A stretch of DNA of 43,900 nucleotides from Nemertoderma westbladi (taxonomy: Eukaryota > Xenacoelomorpha > Nemertodermatida > Nemertodermatidae). The translations under genes were made by a program, and so were the position numbers. A model generated the notes under the pieces. That model was not told where the DNA came from. It worked only from the letters and a program-made list of their open reading frames with translations, and did no database searches. Positions 30,320 to 39,689 of the stretch are shown here, in pieces. Each line of letters starts with the position of its first letter. Positions within the stretch are counted from its first letter, which is position 1. The stretch covers positions 1-43,900 of the forward strand of contig JAUCBJ010008492.1 of NCBI GenBank assembly GCA_032718475.1. The letters are read 5' to 3'.

Positions 30320-31036
30320 ATGTCGCCGGGTAGTTTACCATATCTTAGTGTGGATTCCATATCATTTAACGCGTGGAAGAGACAATTAGACGCCTACTAT
30401 GCTCGTAAAAATATTGATTCCAAGGATGGTGAAACTAAACTAACATGGCTTCCACAATTTGTATCCGAAGATTTGCTTATCACTATGGAGTACAAACTCG
30501 TTGATAAACGTTCCACTTTTGAAACTGTAATCGAAGCACTGGAAAAGGAATGGTATAAGTGCAAGAAACCGGTATCGCCCAGTGTTGATTTCTCGAAGTT
30601 TAAATTAGAGAAACCCTCTGAAGTCCAGAAAGGTTTAATTACATTGAAATTTTTATCGTACTATCTTTCGCTCGGCGACGACGCGGTTGTTCAGCGTTTA
30701 GTTGACAGCGTACCGACGAGTATTAAAGCCACAGTTTTCGCATGGAGGGCGACTAATCCGAAGGCAACTTCGCGCGATGTTGCTGAGTTCATCCAACAAC
30801 TTCCGGATCCCGAGGAAACTTCCGTGTTTGCAGCAGGAATTACCGGTCGAAGGAACTTTTCAACCGATAGGAGTGAATCAAGAATGAAACTCAAATGTTC
30901 AACATGCAATAAAGTTGGGCATACTGTTGAACGCTGTTGGAAGGATTTAACTTGCTACACATGTGGGCAACGTGGGCATATTTCTCGATACTGTGTGAAG
31001 TCAAAAAACTTGTCGGGGCTGTCAGGGACGAACTAA
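30320..31036 (+). CDS. Gypsy-2 Gag (238 aa)
   Basis: Intact frame starting MSPGSLPYLSVDSISF, 32 bases after the 5' LTR. The N-terminal two thirds are a capsid-like helical region (WKRQLDAYYARKN, LTWLPQFVSEDLL, LKFLSYYLSLGDDAV). Two classic CCHC knuckles follow near the C-terminus: CSTCNKVGHTVERC and CYTCGQRGHISRYC, for RNA binding. It ends at TAA 31034-31036. Pol is reached by -1 frameshifting at 31003-31009. It is smaller than typical Gypsy Gags. Confidence 0.88.
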   Translation: MSPGSLPYLSVDSISFNAWKRQLDAYYARKNIDSKDGETKLTWLPQFVSEDLLITMEYKLVDKRSTFETVIEALEKEWYKCKKPVSPSVDFSKFKLEKPSEVQKGLITLKFLSYYLSLGDDAVVQRLVDSVPTSIKATVFAWRATNPKATSRDVAEFIQQLPDPEETSVFAAGITGRRNFSTDRSESRMKLKCSTCNKVGHTVERCWKDLTCYTCGQRGHISRYCVKSKNLSGLSGTN

Positions 31037-31062
31037 CGCAGTCCAGTAGTTCCCTGACAGCC
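31003..31062 (+). promoter_or_regulatory. -1 ribosomal frameshift signal, Gypsy-2
   Basis: The slippery heptamer A AAA AAC (31003-31009) is in the gag frame (tcA AAA AAC). A 7-base spacer follows, then a perfect 12-bp stem GGCTGTCAGGGA (31017-31028) / TCCCTGACAGCC (31051-31062) with a 22-base loop that contains the gag stop. Pol is open in the -1 frame. This is the same arrangement as retroviral gag-pol frameshift sites. Confidence 0.9.
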
Positions 31063-33129
31063 AGTTCAGTTTCTGTTGAGTTTGTTAAAGGTGGTATGAG
31101 TAAACATAAAACTGCTTTAATTGACTCAGGTTCAGAAATTAGTTTAATTCCGAATGATGACCAATTGTTATCATTTGCAACAGAAACTCGCTGTGGAGAT
31201 AGAACACTTAGGGCATTGGTTGGAAATCCATTTCAAATATTAGGATATGCAATGCTGGAATTTAAACTTGGTGGGAAACTTTGTAATCACTGGTTCGGTA
31301 TTATTGATTCAAATCGTTTCGGTGTTATTATTGGCAGAGATATATTGTATAAATGTGGAGCAATTATCGACTTTGGGTTATCCCGAATTAGTTTACCTGC
31401 AGAAACTGCTTCAATTAAAAAGGAACTTTCGAAAGAAGACTTTTTATCTCAGTTCAGCCTACCGGCTCATTGGAATGAGAATGAAAGACGTAGACTTTCA
31501 CAATTACTGTGGAAATACTCTGATGCCTTTAGTAATTCTCCAGAAGATATAGGATGTTATAAACATGCCGAACTTAATTTTGAGACTAGAGATCATACTC
31601 CGATATTTCAACGTGCTTATAGGCGGAGTGCAGTTGAGGAGAAAGAAATCATGGAACATGTCACAACAATGTTGGATATGAAAGTGATAGAGCCTAGTAA
31701 ATCACCATGGGCTTTCCCAGCCCTGTTGGCTCCTAAGCCAGGAGGAAAAAAGAGATTTTGTGTGAACTATTCAAAACTTAATGAACTCATTGACCATGAC
31801 CAATATCCTTTACCACGCATAGCGGATATAATCGACCAATTATCAGGTTGTCCGGTTGTTAGTACATTGGATTTACAATCAGCCTATTGGCAAATTAAGA
31901 TCAATCCTGAAGTTCGCCCCAAAACTGCCTTTCAAGCAGGAAATGGATTTTACCAATTTACAAGAGCACCATATGGCATTCACCGCTGTCCTCCATTGTT
32001 TCAAAGAGAGATACGTCAAACTGTTAGAAAAACAGATGAATACCTACCAGAAAGTTCAAGGAAATTACCTGATCCATATTTAGACGATATTGTAGTTCCA
32101 TCAACTAATGTTCCTGAACATATTGATATGCTGGAAAATATTTTCTCGAGATTAATCGAAGATGGATGGAAACTAAACCCAAGAAAATGTTCGTTTGGAA
32201 AACAATCAATAAAAATATTTGGATTTATATTTGAAAATGGCCTAATGAAGACGGATCCGGAGAAGATTCAGGGTATTCTGAATTATAACGAACCTAAAAC
32301 ACCAAAACAATTACAGACGTTCACTGGTATGTGCGGTTACTATTCACAATTTATTCATAATTATGCAACTATTGCGGCACCACTCTATACAGCTCAAACT
32401 TTACCATCAAATAAGTTTAAATTTAATGATGAATGCAAACGAGGATTTTCCCATTTGAAAGCATGTTTAAAGGATGAAAACATGGTATTGCGTTTGCCAG
32501 ACTTTGAGGCCCCATTTGTCTTAGAAATAGATGCAAGTTCAGTGGGGATTGGAGCTGTATTATGTCAACCAATAATTGATGAAAGACCCATAGCGTATGC
32601 TTCTCATAAACTGACTCCAACAGAAAAAAGATACTCCACAACAGATAGGGAATTTTTGGCTTTGAAATGGGCCGTGCATAAATTTCATACGTACCTGCAT
32701 GGAAGACCATTTAAAGTAATAACTGATCACAAGCCCTTAATAGCTCTTGTATTTAGGGGGAGTAATTGTTACAGTGACAGACAAGCACGTTGGAGGGAAA
32801 CTCTAAGCCGATATGATTTTGAAATTATATATCGGAAGGGTGAAGATAATACTGTAGCTGATGCACTTAGCCGCTCGCATTTTGATCTCAATTTAAATGC
32901 AACAGCCCCCGAATATATCCCATCAGATAAAGCTCAATGTGCAGCAATTAGCATTTGTCTGAATTCCAATTGGGTCAAAAGACAATCTGAAGATAAAGAT
33001 ATTAAAACTTTGATAGATTCCAAACAAATACCTCCAAATTATATTATTACAGATGGTATTTTATATTATTTTGGACGAGTAGTAATTCCAGAAAATGAGA
33101 TTAATAATTTACCAATTTGCCGCTATTGA
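31009..33129 (+). CDS. Gypsy-2 Pol: protease, RT, RNase H
   Basis: Open in the -1 frame from 30937; expressed part assumed from the slip site. Protease: TALIDSGSEISLIPN. RT: IEPSKSPWAFPALLAPKPGG, RFCVNYSKLNELI, VSTLDLQSAYWQI, FTRAPYGI and the catalytic YLDDIVVPS. RNase H: FVLEIDASSVGIGAVLCQ, ERPIAYASHKL, YSTTDREFLAL, ITDHKPL and ADALSRS. The frame runs a little into the integrase linker (YYFGRVVIP) and ends at TGA 33127-33129 because of the junction there. All RT and RNase H catalytic residues I can check are present. Confidence 0.9.
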   Translation, partial: LVGAVRDELTQSSSSLTASSVSVEFVKGGMSKHKTALIDSGSEISLIPNDDQLLSFATETRCGDRTLRALVGNPFQILGYAMLEFKLGGKLCNHWFGIIDSNRFGVIIGRDILYKCGAIIDFGLSRISLPAETASIKKELSKEDFLSQFSLPAHWNENERRRLSQLLWKYSDAFSNSPEDIGCYKHAELNFETRDHTPIFQRAYRRSAVEEKEIMEHVTTMLDMKVIEPSKSPWAFPALLAPKPGGKKRFCVNYSKLNELIDHDQYPLPRIADIIDQLSGCPVVSTLDLQSAYWQIKINPEVRPKTAFQAGNGFYQFTRAPYGIHRCPPLFQREIRQTVRKTDEYLPESSRKLPDPYLDDIVVPSTNVPEHIDMLENIFSRLIEDGWKLNPRKCSFGKQSIKIFGFIFENGLMKTDPEKIQGILNYNEPKTPKQLQTFTGMCGYYSQFIHNYATIAAPLYTAQTLPSNKFKFNDECKRGFSHLKACLKDENMVLRLPDFEAPFVLEIDASSVGIGAVLCQPIIDERPIAYASHKLTPTEKRYSTTDREFLALKWAVHKFHTYLHGRPFKVITDHKPLIALVFRGSNCYSDRQARWRETLSRYDFEIIYRKGEDNTVADALSRSHFDLNLNATAPEYIPSDKAQCAAISICLNSNWVKRQSEDKDIKTLIDSKQIPPNYIITDGILYYFGRVVIPENEINNLPICRY

Positions 33130-33802
33130 TATAGTGGGTCCATTACCAACACAGCGTTCGGGTTATACTCATGTACTAACCATAATAGATCATGCAACAC
33201 GATTCTTAGTTGCGACTCCTCTCATTAAAACTGATGCATCTACTGTCGCCAAAGCTTTTCTCGACAACTGGGTTTTTCATTGGGGTCCACCGCACGTTTT
33301 ACTTTCTGATCGAGGTTCGAATTTTTTGGCGGAAATATTTAAGAATATTGTTTCTAAACATGACATTTCCAGACGAAAAACAACATCATATCATCCCCAG
33401 GGGAATGCGATTTGTGAGAGGGTGCATCGGACATTGAATGATCGCTTGAGATGTATGGGTGGACCTTGGCTCGATAAACTTCAGGAAGCGGTGTATGACA
33501 TTAATAGAACCCACAATGATGCTCTAGGATCTTCTCCATTGGAAATGGTATCGGGTAGATCTAAACAACCACCATTAACTGATTGGCCCTCTGAGGATAA
33601 ACAAGTTACAGCAAAACCCCATATAGGAGATCAGGTCTTAGTGCGAACGAGAGGAATTTGCAATAAACTGAGTCCAAGATTTTCAAATCCAGGAGTTGTT
33701 GCAGGGAGGCCATTTGAGCAAGTAGTACTTTTAGCTGACGGTAGATCCATAAATATTCGAGATTGTAAAATTATTCATGTTTCTGGTGAAGGGGGTATGT
33801 AA
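33095..33802 (+). pseudogene. Gypsy-2 integrase, N-terminal zinc finger deleted
   Basis: The catalytic core is present: FAAIDIVGPLP (D), VLLSDRGSNFL (D), YHPQGNAICERVHRTL (E), then the C-terminal part (HIGDQVLVRTRGICNKLSPR, IIHVSGEGGM). It lies in a different frame from the upstream pol and starts abruptly at the core. The H2C2 zinc finger expected between VVIPENE and FAAID is missing, so a deletion plus frameshift lies at about 33095-33118. The stop codon TAA (33800-33802) lies inside the 3' LTR, which begins at 33798. Confidence 0.85.
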
Positions 33803-33966
33803 CGTAGTGAATTAGTTGTTGTGAATTACTTTAGCCTTATTTGTGTATGGAGGGAGATTTGATTTGAGATTATTGTTCTTTAGTTGAATATAATGCGGAA
33901 TGTAGGAATGTGAGAAAGACAGACTTTTAGATACCCTACTTCAGTACCGTACCTGTTATCTTAACA
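33798..33966 (+). repeat. Gypsy-2 3' LTR (169 bp)
   Basis: Same sequence as 30120-30288, preceded by the purine tract GAAGGGGGTA and followed by the TSD ATTGC. Pol terminates at its third to fifth bases. Confidence 0.95.
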
Positions 33967-34223
33967 ATTGCTAACATCAAAAAGCAGGTGTAAATCCAAA
34001 ATAGAGATGTTACAAATCATATTTAATGAAATGTAATTTTCAAAAAACGTCTCAAAAAAAGTTCCAAAAGTAGGGTTAAAAAATGGTGCTATAACTCGAA
34101 AACTACACAGTATTTTTGAAAAAGGTTTTCACTACTAGGCAGACAATATATTTTTAGGAAAAGTCATAAAATTTCAGATTCCCCCAACTGCGTCTGTTTC
34201 AGAATTATAATAAAAAAACCACA

Positions 34224-34262
34224 GGGGGGGGGGGGGGGTCATATTGACCCCCCCCCCCCCCC
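34224..34262. repeat. G15 / C15 hairpin
   Basis: Fifteen G (34224-34238), a 9-base loop TCATATTGA, then fifteen C (34248-34262). It is a perfect all-GC stem that could also form G-quadruplex or i-motif structures. Confidence 0.85.
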
Positions 34263-34650
34263 TCCGGGTTTCTGGCTCTTTCCCCGGGCTCTTTCATTCA
34301 CATTTCATGCAATCGCAATACGACTTGTAGATAAATGGGTTGGGGTGGTGGTGGAATTAAATTACGACACTATAATTCCAGTATATTGTGTACACAAAAT
34401 TATACAAGGGAACTACTGTATTGTGTATTTAGTACTTTCTTTTACTAATTTTCTAGGTATTTGTTTTTGCTTTGATAATGATTATTGATTAAATCGAAAC
34501 GTCAGCTGTTTTTTAGAAGTTTTATTTTTCAAATCATGAATATTTGCGCTGTTCATTGTTGCCTTAATAAAATACTGTAAACTGAAACGGTATCATACAC
34601 AAATATAGCAGCATCAGCTCATCTTAAAGGAGTGTTTGCCCCACTTTGAA

Positions 34651-34723
34651 GGGGGGGGGGGGGGGGGGGGGGCATGCCCCACCCCAGCGATCTTGGGGTG
34701 GGGCATTTGCCCCCCCCCCCCCC
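34651..34723. repeat. nested G-tract / C-tract palindrome
   Basis: Twenty-two G (34651-34672), then CATGCCCCACCCC, AGCGATCTT, GGGGTGGGGCAT, TTG and fourteen C (34710-34723). The inner 12-bp stem nests inside the outer G:C pairing. It is followed by ATCTGGATACGCCCATG, which looks like the end of a repeated element. Confidence 0.8.
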
Positions 34724-34968
34724 ATCTGGATACGCCCATGAACAAAGACTTCATGATGAGATGAAATTAGGTCAGTGTGGTTGTCCTTATGAGCCAGTCA
34801 GCCTAATTTTTATTCATGACTCTCTTCCACTTAGTGTTCTGTTCTATTCAACGATCCAACCACAATCCCTTTGAGTAGTCCCCTGATTGTCAGTAGATAA
34901 TCTGAAAATCAGACACAAATGGCTGTATTTCATGGGTTTTATATTATTATTTGATATATTTTTTACAG

Positions 34969-35250
34969 GGACAAGCAATATCGATCTACAAGTTGGATTG
35001 TCAATCCTGGTTATATCCCAGAACTTAATATAGGTCTCGACCCACCAGGGGCCGCCAATGTGATTACCTCGATCCGTAGGCTAAAGCAACACGTTTCTGG
35101 TGAATGTCCCAGTCCGAAGATTGTATTGTATGAGTTTGAAGATTTCGTGGGCTGCAGCGCATACTTTAACTCAGTAGTTAATGCTGTTGATATGCCTGTT
35201 GTGTGTGATATGAGCAATAAGGCATCCAGTATTATAGTTGAGTGTGGTCG
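34969..35250 (+). CDS. host beta-gamma-crystallin gene, exon C
   Basis: Acceptor TTTTACAG, donor GTAAGT. One base completes Lys from exon B; 93 codons and two bases follow. It completes domain 2 (DKQYRSTSWIVNPGYIPEL, AANVITSIRRL) and begins domain 3 (KIVLYEFEDFVG, matching the Y/F/W-x6-G crystallin signature; then MSNKASSIIVECG). TSIRRL and SSIIV are typical beta-gamma-crystallin strand endings. Cys residues in the inter-domain linker (GECPSP) and in GCSAYF might pair, which is speculation. The largest exon seen, it spans a domain boundary. Confidence 0.9.
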
Positions 35251-36176
35251 GTAAGTATATTCATTAAACATTAATTTAGGAAAAACATTTTTTATACGTC
35301 CTAATATCATTCAAACATATTTAACTCCCTTTTCCAAAGAATAATTCCCCTTTTCCACGAAAGAAAACTAACTGGGGTTTATATTATGCCTACCTGTTGC
35401 AGCTTTTAGTTATTATATGGCTGAGAGAGGTGGTTCGAACATCAGATTTACATGAACTGTTTTGTGTGTCCTCTTTACAGAGGAAATCTAGTTAATTAAT
35501 TGATTTGAATCATTGAATTTATTTACTTTACAACATATAACTACAATTATTACTTGATGTTTTTTTATTTACCCGGCCACAATAAATTTTATTGTTACAC
35601 ACATTTTGACCAGAGATTCCTTAGTGTTCTAAAATGGCTATACTAAAATTATTAGTTGTTTAATATTGTTCTACTTTAAAATGGCATTGTACTGATCCAG
35701 ACAAATTTAGGGTTAGCCCTACCTATCTAACTGTATATGTCTAAAAACCCGTTCCCCCTTGATTCCCCTGTCTTCAAACAAAAACACTGCATTGTTTTTT
35801 AAATTATAATGTGACCAGTAGTGGGTCAAATATTTGTAAAAAATGGCAGGGTGCTCTTTCACGTGGAGACATCCAATTGGCACCACAGACATCATAATTT
35901 GCTGAAATTGAATGCAAACACTATTCTTCATCGTATCTCGAAAACTGAGCAAGATATGGAAAAATGGTTTCCAGATTTGGATTGAACAAATTTGAGGATA
36001 TATACACCCCCCCCCCCCCCTTTATATTGGTTATATTAATGTAAAATTACTCAAAGTCTTTATAAGGTTACACTCCTCGTCTCCAAAAGGCAAAACGTAT
36101 AAAGCTGCTCCCACTGTAATCTTATAAAGTGATAGATTATAATTCTTGCGTAAATGGTAATTATTCTGCTATGTAG
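35251..36176. other. host intron, no feature beyond a C tract
   Basis: AT-rich, with a run of C near 36006-36020. The small minus-strand frames (for example 35719-35952) have no recognisable product. Confidence 0.5.
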
Positions 36177-36296
36177 GTGGATTGTATATGATGGTGATTT
36201 TTCTGGCGATTACTCGATTCTGGATAAAGGCGAATACCCAAATCCTCTAAGTTGGGGTCTCGGCGCTGGGGGCCCTGGCGATAATACAATCTCAAG
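36177..36296 (+). CDS. host beta-gamma-crystallin gene, exon D
   Basis: Acceptor CTATGTAG, donor GTTAGG, entering and leaving in phase 2 (120 bases, 39 codons plus split ends). It encodes WIVYDGDFSGDYSILDKGEY, then NPLSWGLGAGGPGDNTIS: a nearly textbook second Greek-key motif. D-N-T-I-S-S is completed by exon E and fits the Ca-binding signature. The split Arg (CG + G) joins to CGR of exon C. Confidence 0.92.
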
Positions 36297-36827
36297 GTTA
36301 GGTAAAACGAATCTTTTATTGTCAATGTTCTACATAAAAGGGTTGGTGCACGTAAAAATTGGTGGGCTAGAAATATTCGAATAAGGGGTAACAAGGTGCC
36401 CTGAATCGAGTGACGGGGTATGTTTTTTGTAAAAACACGATGAAACGGTCGATATTGCGGGTTTAAGTAAGCGCGGGAAGCCAATTTTGAAAATCAGCTG
36501 TGATTGGCTGCTACATACTGTATTTGACGTCAACACTACAGTACGCATTGCTCAGATAATTTCTTATATTGGTATCTATGGAGGGGCGATTTTAGATCCA
36601 TTCAAATACACATTAAATCTCAATCAATTCACACGTGGCTTATATCAATTGAGAGCGGAGAGTCTTGTGCGACTTGTGACACCATAATTAATTAAATTCA
36701 AGGTGATTAACATTGATTGAATGAATAAATTCACAATTATAAACTCGCAGTTTGCCTGACTGGTATGCAAGCACTCAACCACTTAGCCCTATCCACATAT
36801 TGCATTATGCATTGCAGTATCTGAGCA

Positions 36828-37020
36828 ATGCGGCCTCCATTATTGGGACCGTGGACCCCTCACACACTAACAACGAGGGACTCTACAAGGTGGTCCATGG
36901 TCCCTAATACCCCTCCACACACCCCCCCCCCCCCCCCCCCCCGACGGAACAGTCTTACATACACCCCCCACCCCCCCTCCCCAATGAAACATACTAACTT
37001 TCTAACTCTTTTAGGTAACA
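36828..37020 (+). pseudogene. 3' end fragment of the LINE-like RT family
   Basis: It matches 43195-43325: CTCTAC(A/G)AGGTGGTCCA..GGTCCCTA.TACCCC, a C tract, then AACTTTCTAACTCTTTTAG. The coding part above it corresponds to the last residues (LQTLRGGPRSL-like), here frameshifted. It marks an independent old insertion of the same family. Confidence 0.65.
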
Positions 37021-37205
37021 ATGCAATGCCCACTGTACTTTTAAAATATTTCGCAAACTATTCTACTAAATATTCTGTTTGAGCTGTTAAAATAATGTCG
37101 TAAGTTAATTAGATAAACTATATACAAATAATTAGACTTTTTCGTATCGTATATTGTATGGGAGGAAAAAGGGAGGATGGGGAGGCAGGAGATGGTGATG
37201 GGGGT

Positions 37206-37241
<36 letters not shown>
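37206..37241 (+). repeat. 36-base G homopolymer
   Basis: Preceded by GGGAGGATGGGGAGG and GGTGATGGGGGTG, all purine/G-rich. It creates spurious proline- and glycine-rich ORFs on both strands. Its length is unlikely to be accurate in any assembly. Confidence 0.85.
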
Positions 37242-37242
<1 letters not shown>

Positions 37243-37338
37243 GTGATGGGGATGTTGATGCACACCACTGTTTGGCAGTATTTTTTCGATATATTGGTTT
37301 CTTTTTTCGAATAACATTTATTTTCTTTCTATTATTAG

Positions 37339-37514
37339 CGTCCGCCCAGTCACTACATTGGATGGAAGTTCCCCCTCTATAATGCTCTTTCAGCATCCAA
37401 ATTATGCCGGCTCCGCCTTCTTCTCGGATCGTACTCAAGATGATTGGCAGGTTTTGTTATTAACGAAGCGACATCCTCAATCATAGTAACATCGGGGACA
37501 TGGATTGTCAGCCA
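37339..37514 (+). CDS. host beta-gamma-crystallin gene, exon E, with a 1-base frame break
   Basis: Acceptor CTATTATTAG, donor GTGAGT. The first base completes Ser (AG + C), giving TISSVRPV across the junction. It encodes SIMLFQHPNYAGSAFFSDRT (F-x6-G signature), QDDWQ, and, only in another frame, GFVINEATSSIIVTSGTWIV. The length of 176 is one base short of a multiple that keeps the frame, so reading straight through gives a stop at about 37485. The correct downstream frame ends in phase 2 and joins exon F perfectly. Either a real 1-base deletion at about 37436-37450, which would disable the gene copy, or a sequencing or assembly error. Confidence 0.85.
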
Positions 37515-37589
37515 GTGAGTTAAATTTTTCTGTTTAAAACTGGGTGATTTTTAAGTGTATACAGTAGTAAATAATTCAAGTGCAAATTC

Positions 37590-38100
37590 TTATATCCTAC
37601 GGCGGGGTTCGATGAGGTCTGCGAGGGAATCAATGTGCATCCACTAAGAGTCTTGAAGATCCTGGGCGCAGCAATAGGAGACAATGCGATTGATAATAAA
37701 CTCGCAGACCTTCAGACTCTCGTCTCCCGACTCCCCTCTCGTTGACTCCCAACATGCCTCCGTCCTCCTGCGGTGCTCCCTCACCATCCCGCGACTATCG
37801 CAATCCTGTTTGCTTGTGCATTGTGGGGGTCTTGGATTCACTTCAGCTGTTACACCTTACGCCTTTCTGGCTTCCGGGGCTGCCTGCTCTGGTCTCGCCT
37901 TCTCCCTCATTGAGTCTCCAGTGGACACCCCCTCCCCCTGATACAACCATGCGCTCGCTGCTATGCCACCATCCACCATGCTAACGCCACCGCCACTGTC
38001 ACTGTCTCCATTGCCACCACCCATGACACTTACACCACCATGCCCCCACTCGTGATAACACTGCCACTATCCGCAATGCCACTGCCACCACACTCGACTA
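37590..38100 (+). pseudogene. middle fragment of the LINE-like RT family
   Basis: Reads LRVLKILGAAIGDNAI, DNKLADLQTLVSRLPSR, then after a frame change DSQHASVLLRCSLTIPR, LLVHCGGLGFTSAVTPYAFL and ASGAACSGLAFSLIESP. These match the post-catalytic part of the same family (from memory: L.LR.GGLGL.SA.....A.YWAS). The last ~130 bases (37970-38100) are CCACTG/CCACCA-type low-complexity sequence. Dead, + orientation. Confidence 0.6.
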
Positions 38101-38104
38101 CTAC

Positions 38105-39240
38105 ACACACTACTATTTGTAATTGTGATTGGATATCAATTTCAATATTTATAGCCTGCATATTAAATTAAATTAAATTTCATTTATCATTTTGAATAGG
38201 AATTCCAACAACTGAGTCAGCTCCTTATAAACGGAACCGTTTAAAGGGAGCTAACTCAAAATAATTACAAAAATTTTGAGATAGCTCTTTTTAAACGGTT
38301 CTGTTTAAAAAGGGCTAATTCAGACATTACAGTAACTCAAAATAATTATACAAATTCTGAGTTAGCTCCTTTTAAATGGAACCATTTAAAGGGAGCTAAC
38401 TCAAAATAATTATACAAATTCTGAGTTAGCTCCTTTTAAACGGTTGATTTTAAAGTTGCGATTTAGTGTGATTGACTGGAATAAATTCGTTTTTCTCAGT
38501 TTGATAAAAACCCGAGTTAGCTCTTTTTTATGCCATGCCATCATACTAATTCGCAATTTTAAAACCAACCATTAAAAAGAGCTAACTCATTTTTTGAGAA
38601 ATGAATTTGTTTTAGCTCCCTTTAAATGGTTCTATTTAAAAGGAGCTAACTCAGATTTGTTGAATTATTTTGAGTTACACAGATTGTGTTCGGTGACACC
38701 CAGACAGTCAACCAACTCTTATAAATGTAAATCAATATTAAATAAAGTAACTAACAATGTTTAATAATAATGGTAATGATATGTTTTCCCTTTACAATTG
38801 TCAACATAACAATCCACCACCAAACAGTCACCAGATGATTGGTTGCACTACTTAATAAGTATAACCAGCTGAGACAGTGTATGCATGTGCAATATTATTG
38901 TAATATAAACCATATTAGTACTTTAATTACTGATGGAATACCATATGTTAGCCCTTTCACTATTTTTTTACTATTTGGAATTGTTATTGGATATCAATTT
39001 CAATATGTATGTATAGCCTGCATATAGAATTTAATTTAATTACATTTATCATTTTGAATAGGAATTCCAATAACTGGGGTTAACTAAAAATTGATGTAGT
39101 TATTTTGAGTAAGCTCCCTTTAAACGGTTCCGTTTAAAAGGAGCTAACTCAGTTATTAGAATTCCTATTCAAAATTTTAAATGTTATTAAATTAAATTTA
39201 TTATACCGGCTGTAAATATTGAAATTGATATACGATGACA
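38105..39240. repeat. foldback element array with GAGTTAGCTCC palindromes
   Basis: About six palindromes of 40-44 bases, built on GAGTTAGCTCC..TTTAAACGG and its complement, at 38214-38257, 38278-38321, 38359-38402, 38423-38445 (half, pairing long-range with a partner ending at 38588), 38612-38652 and 39107-39150. The flanks form longer inverted repeats. TATCAATTTCAATAT...GCCTGCATAT...TTTGAATAGGAATTCC occurs at 38130-38206 and 38990-39067 in direct order, and in reverse complement at 39155-39235. The copy at 38990-39235 is a complete ~245-bp palindrome-like MITE. No ORF. Confidence 0.85.
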
Positions 39241-39650
39241 AATCTTATCAGCTATCTGGTGGTATAAATAAATAACTCATTTTTTTATTCAAAAACTCGA
39301 GTCTTGGGGATCATATTGGTTAGAGCCAGGTTCCATTGGAACTACCCATTGTAAATAATCCCACTCGCACTGTAAACTACATAGCTGCATTGGCTGCTTG
39401 GGGCTGGTTTATTGCCACCTATGACAAGCAATTAATTCTGCCACACCATGAAGATACTTTATTTGAGATAAATTCTTTCTGTAGCTCCGGTTCCCCAATG
39501 AAGCCACAGTGTACGTGTCACCTTAGTAACTCCACAACCGTCTACATTTACTCCCAGGTCTCTGAAAAGGTCTTGAGCCAACACAATATTTATAAATGAA
39601 TTTGAGTTGAGCTGTGAATGCAACTGTAATTAAAGGTGTAATATTATGGT
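39241..39650. other. no assigned feature
   Basis: An 87-codon + frame at 39336-39599 has no recognisable motif, and its minus strand is equally open in pieces. It may belong to the minus-strand RT remnant that follows. Confidence 0.35.
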
Positions 39651-39689
39651 TTTATTCAGAAATGGAAAAAATGAGAAAGCGCGTCACCA

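Larger units (their letters stand above)
30115..33971 (+). mobile_element. compact Ty3/Gypsy element (Gypsy-2) with identical LTRs and TSD
   Basis: The element occupies 30120-33966 (3847 bp), flanked by ATTGC at 30115-30119 and 33967-33971. The LTRs are 169 bp and appear identical. It has a primer-binding site, gag, a -1 frameshift signal, pol, and a PPT (GAAGGGGGTA) directly before the 3' LTR. An internal deletion and frameshift in the integrase region (near 33095-33125) make it defective despite its very recent insertion. Confidence 0.95.
5373..34968 (+). other. 29.6-kb host intron filled with nested transposons
   Basis: The donor at 5373 (GTAGGT) and the acceptor at 34967-34968 (TTTTTTACAG) bound it. 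The two flanking exons are consecutive halves of one crystallin domain, so no coding exon is missing between them. The unique stretch 5373-5917 holds a short ATATC microsatellite (about 5480-5505) and no recognisable gene. Five identifiable retroelement bodies plus fragments occupy most of the rest. Confidence 0.8.
33972..34968. other. end of the large host intron, no gene seen
   Basis: AT-rich sequence with two G/C-tract hairpins (34224-34262 and 34651-34723). No coding or RNA gene signal. It ends in a pyrimidine-rich acceptor (TATATTTTTTACAG). Confidence 0.55.
36297..37338. other. host intron with LINE 3' tail and G tract
   Basis: Contains the remnant at 36828-37020, a C tract of 21 at 36922-36942 and a 36-base G tract at 37206-37241. 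Otherwise no feature. It ends in a T-rich run and CTATTATTAG acceptor. Confidence 0.55.

Noticed and set aside
37118-37438. Proline-rich and glycine-rich frames on both strands
   Set aside because: They are produced by the 36-base G homopolymer at 37206-37241.
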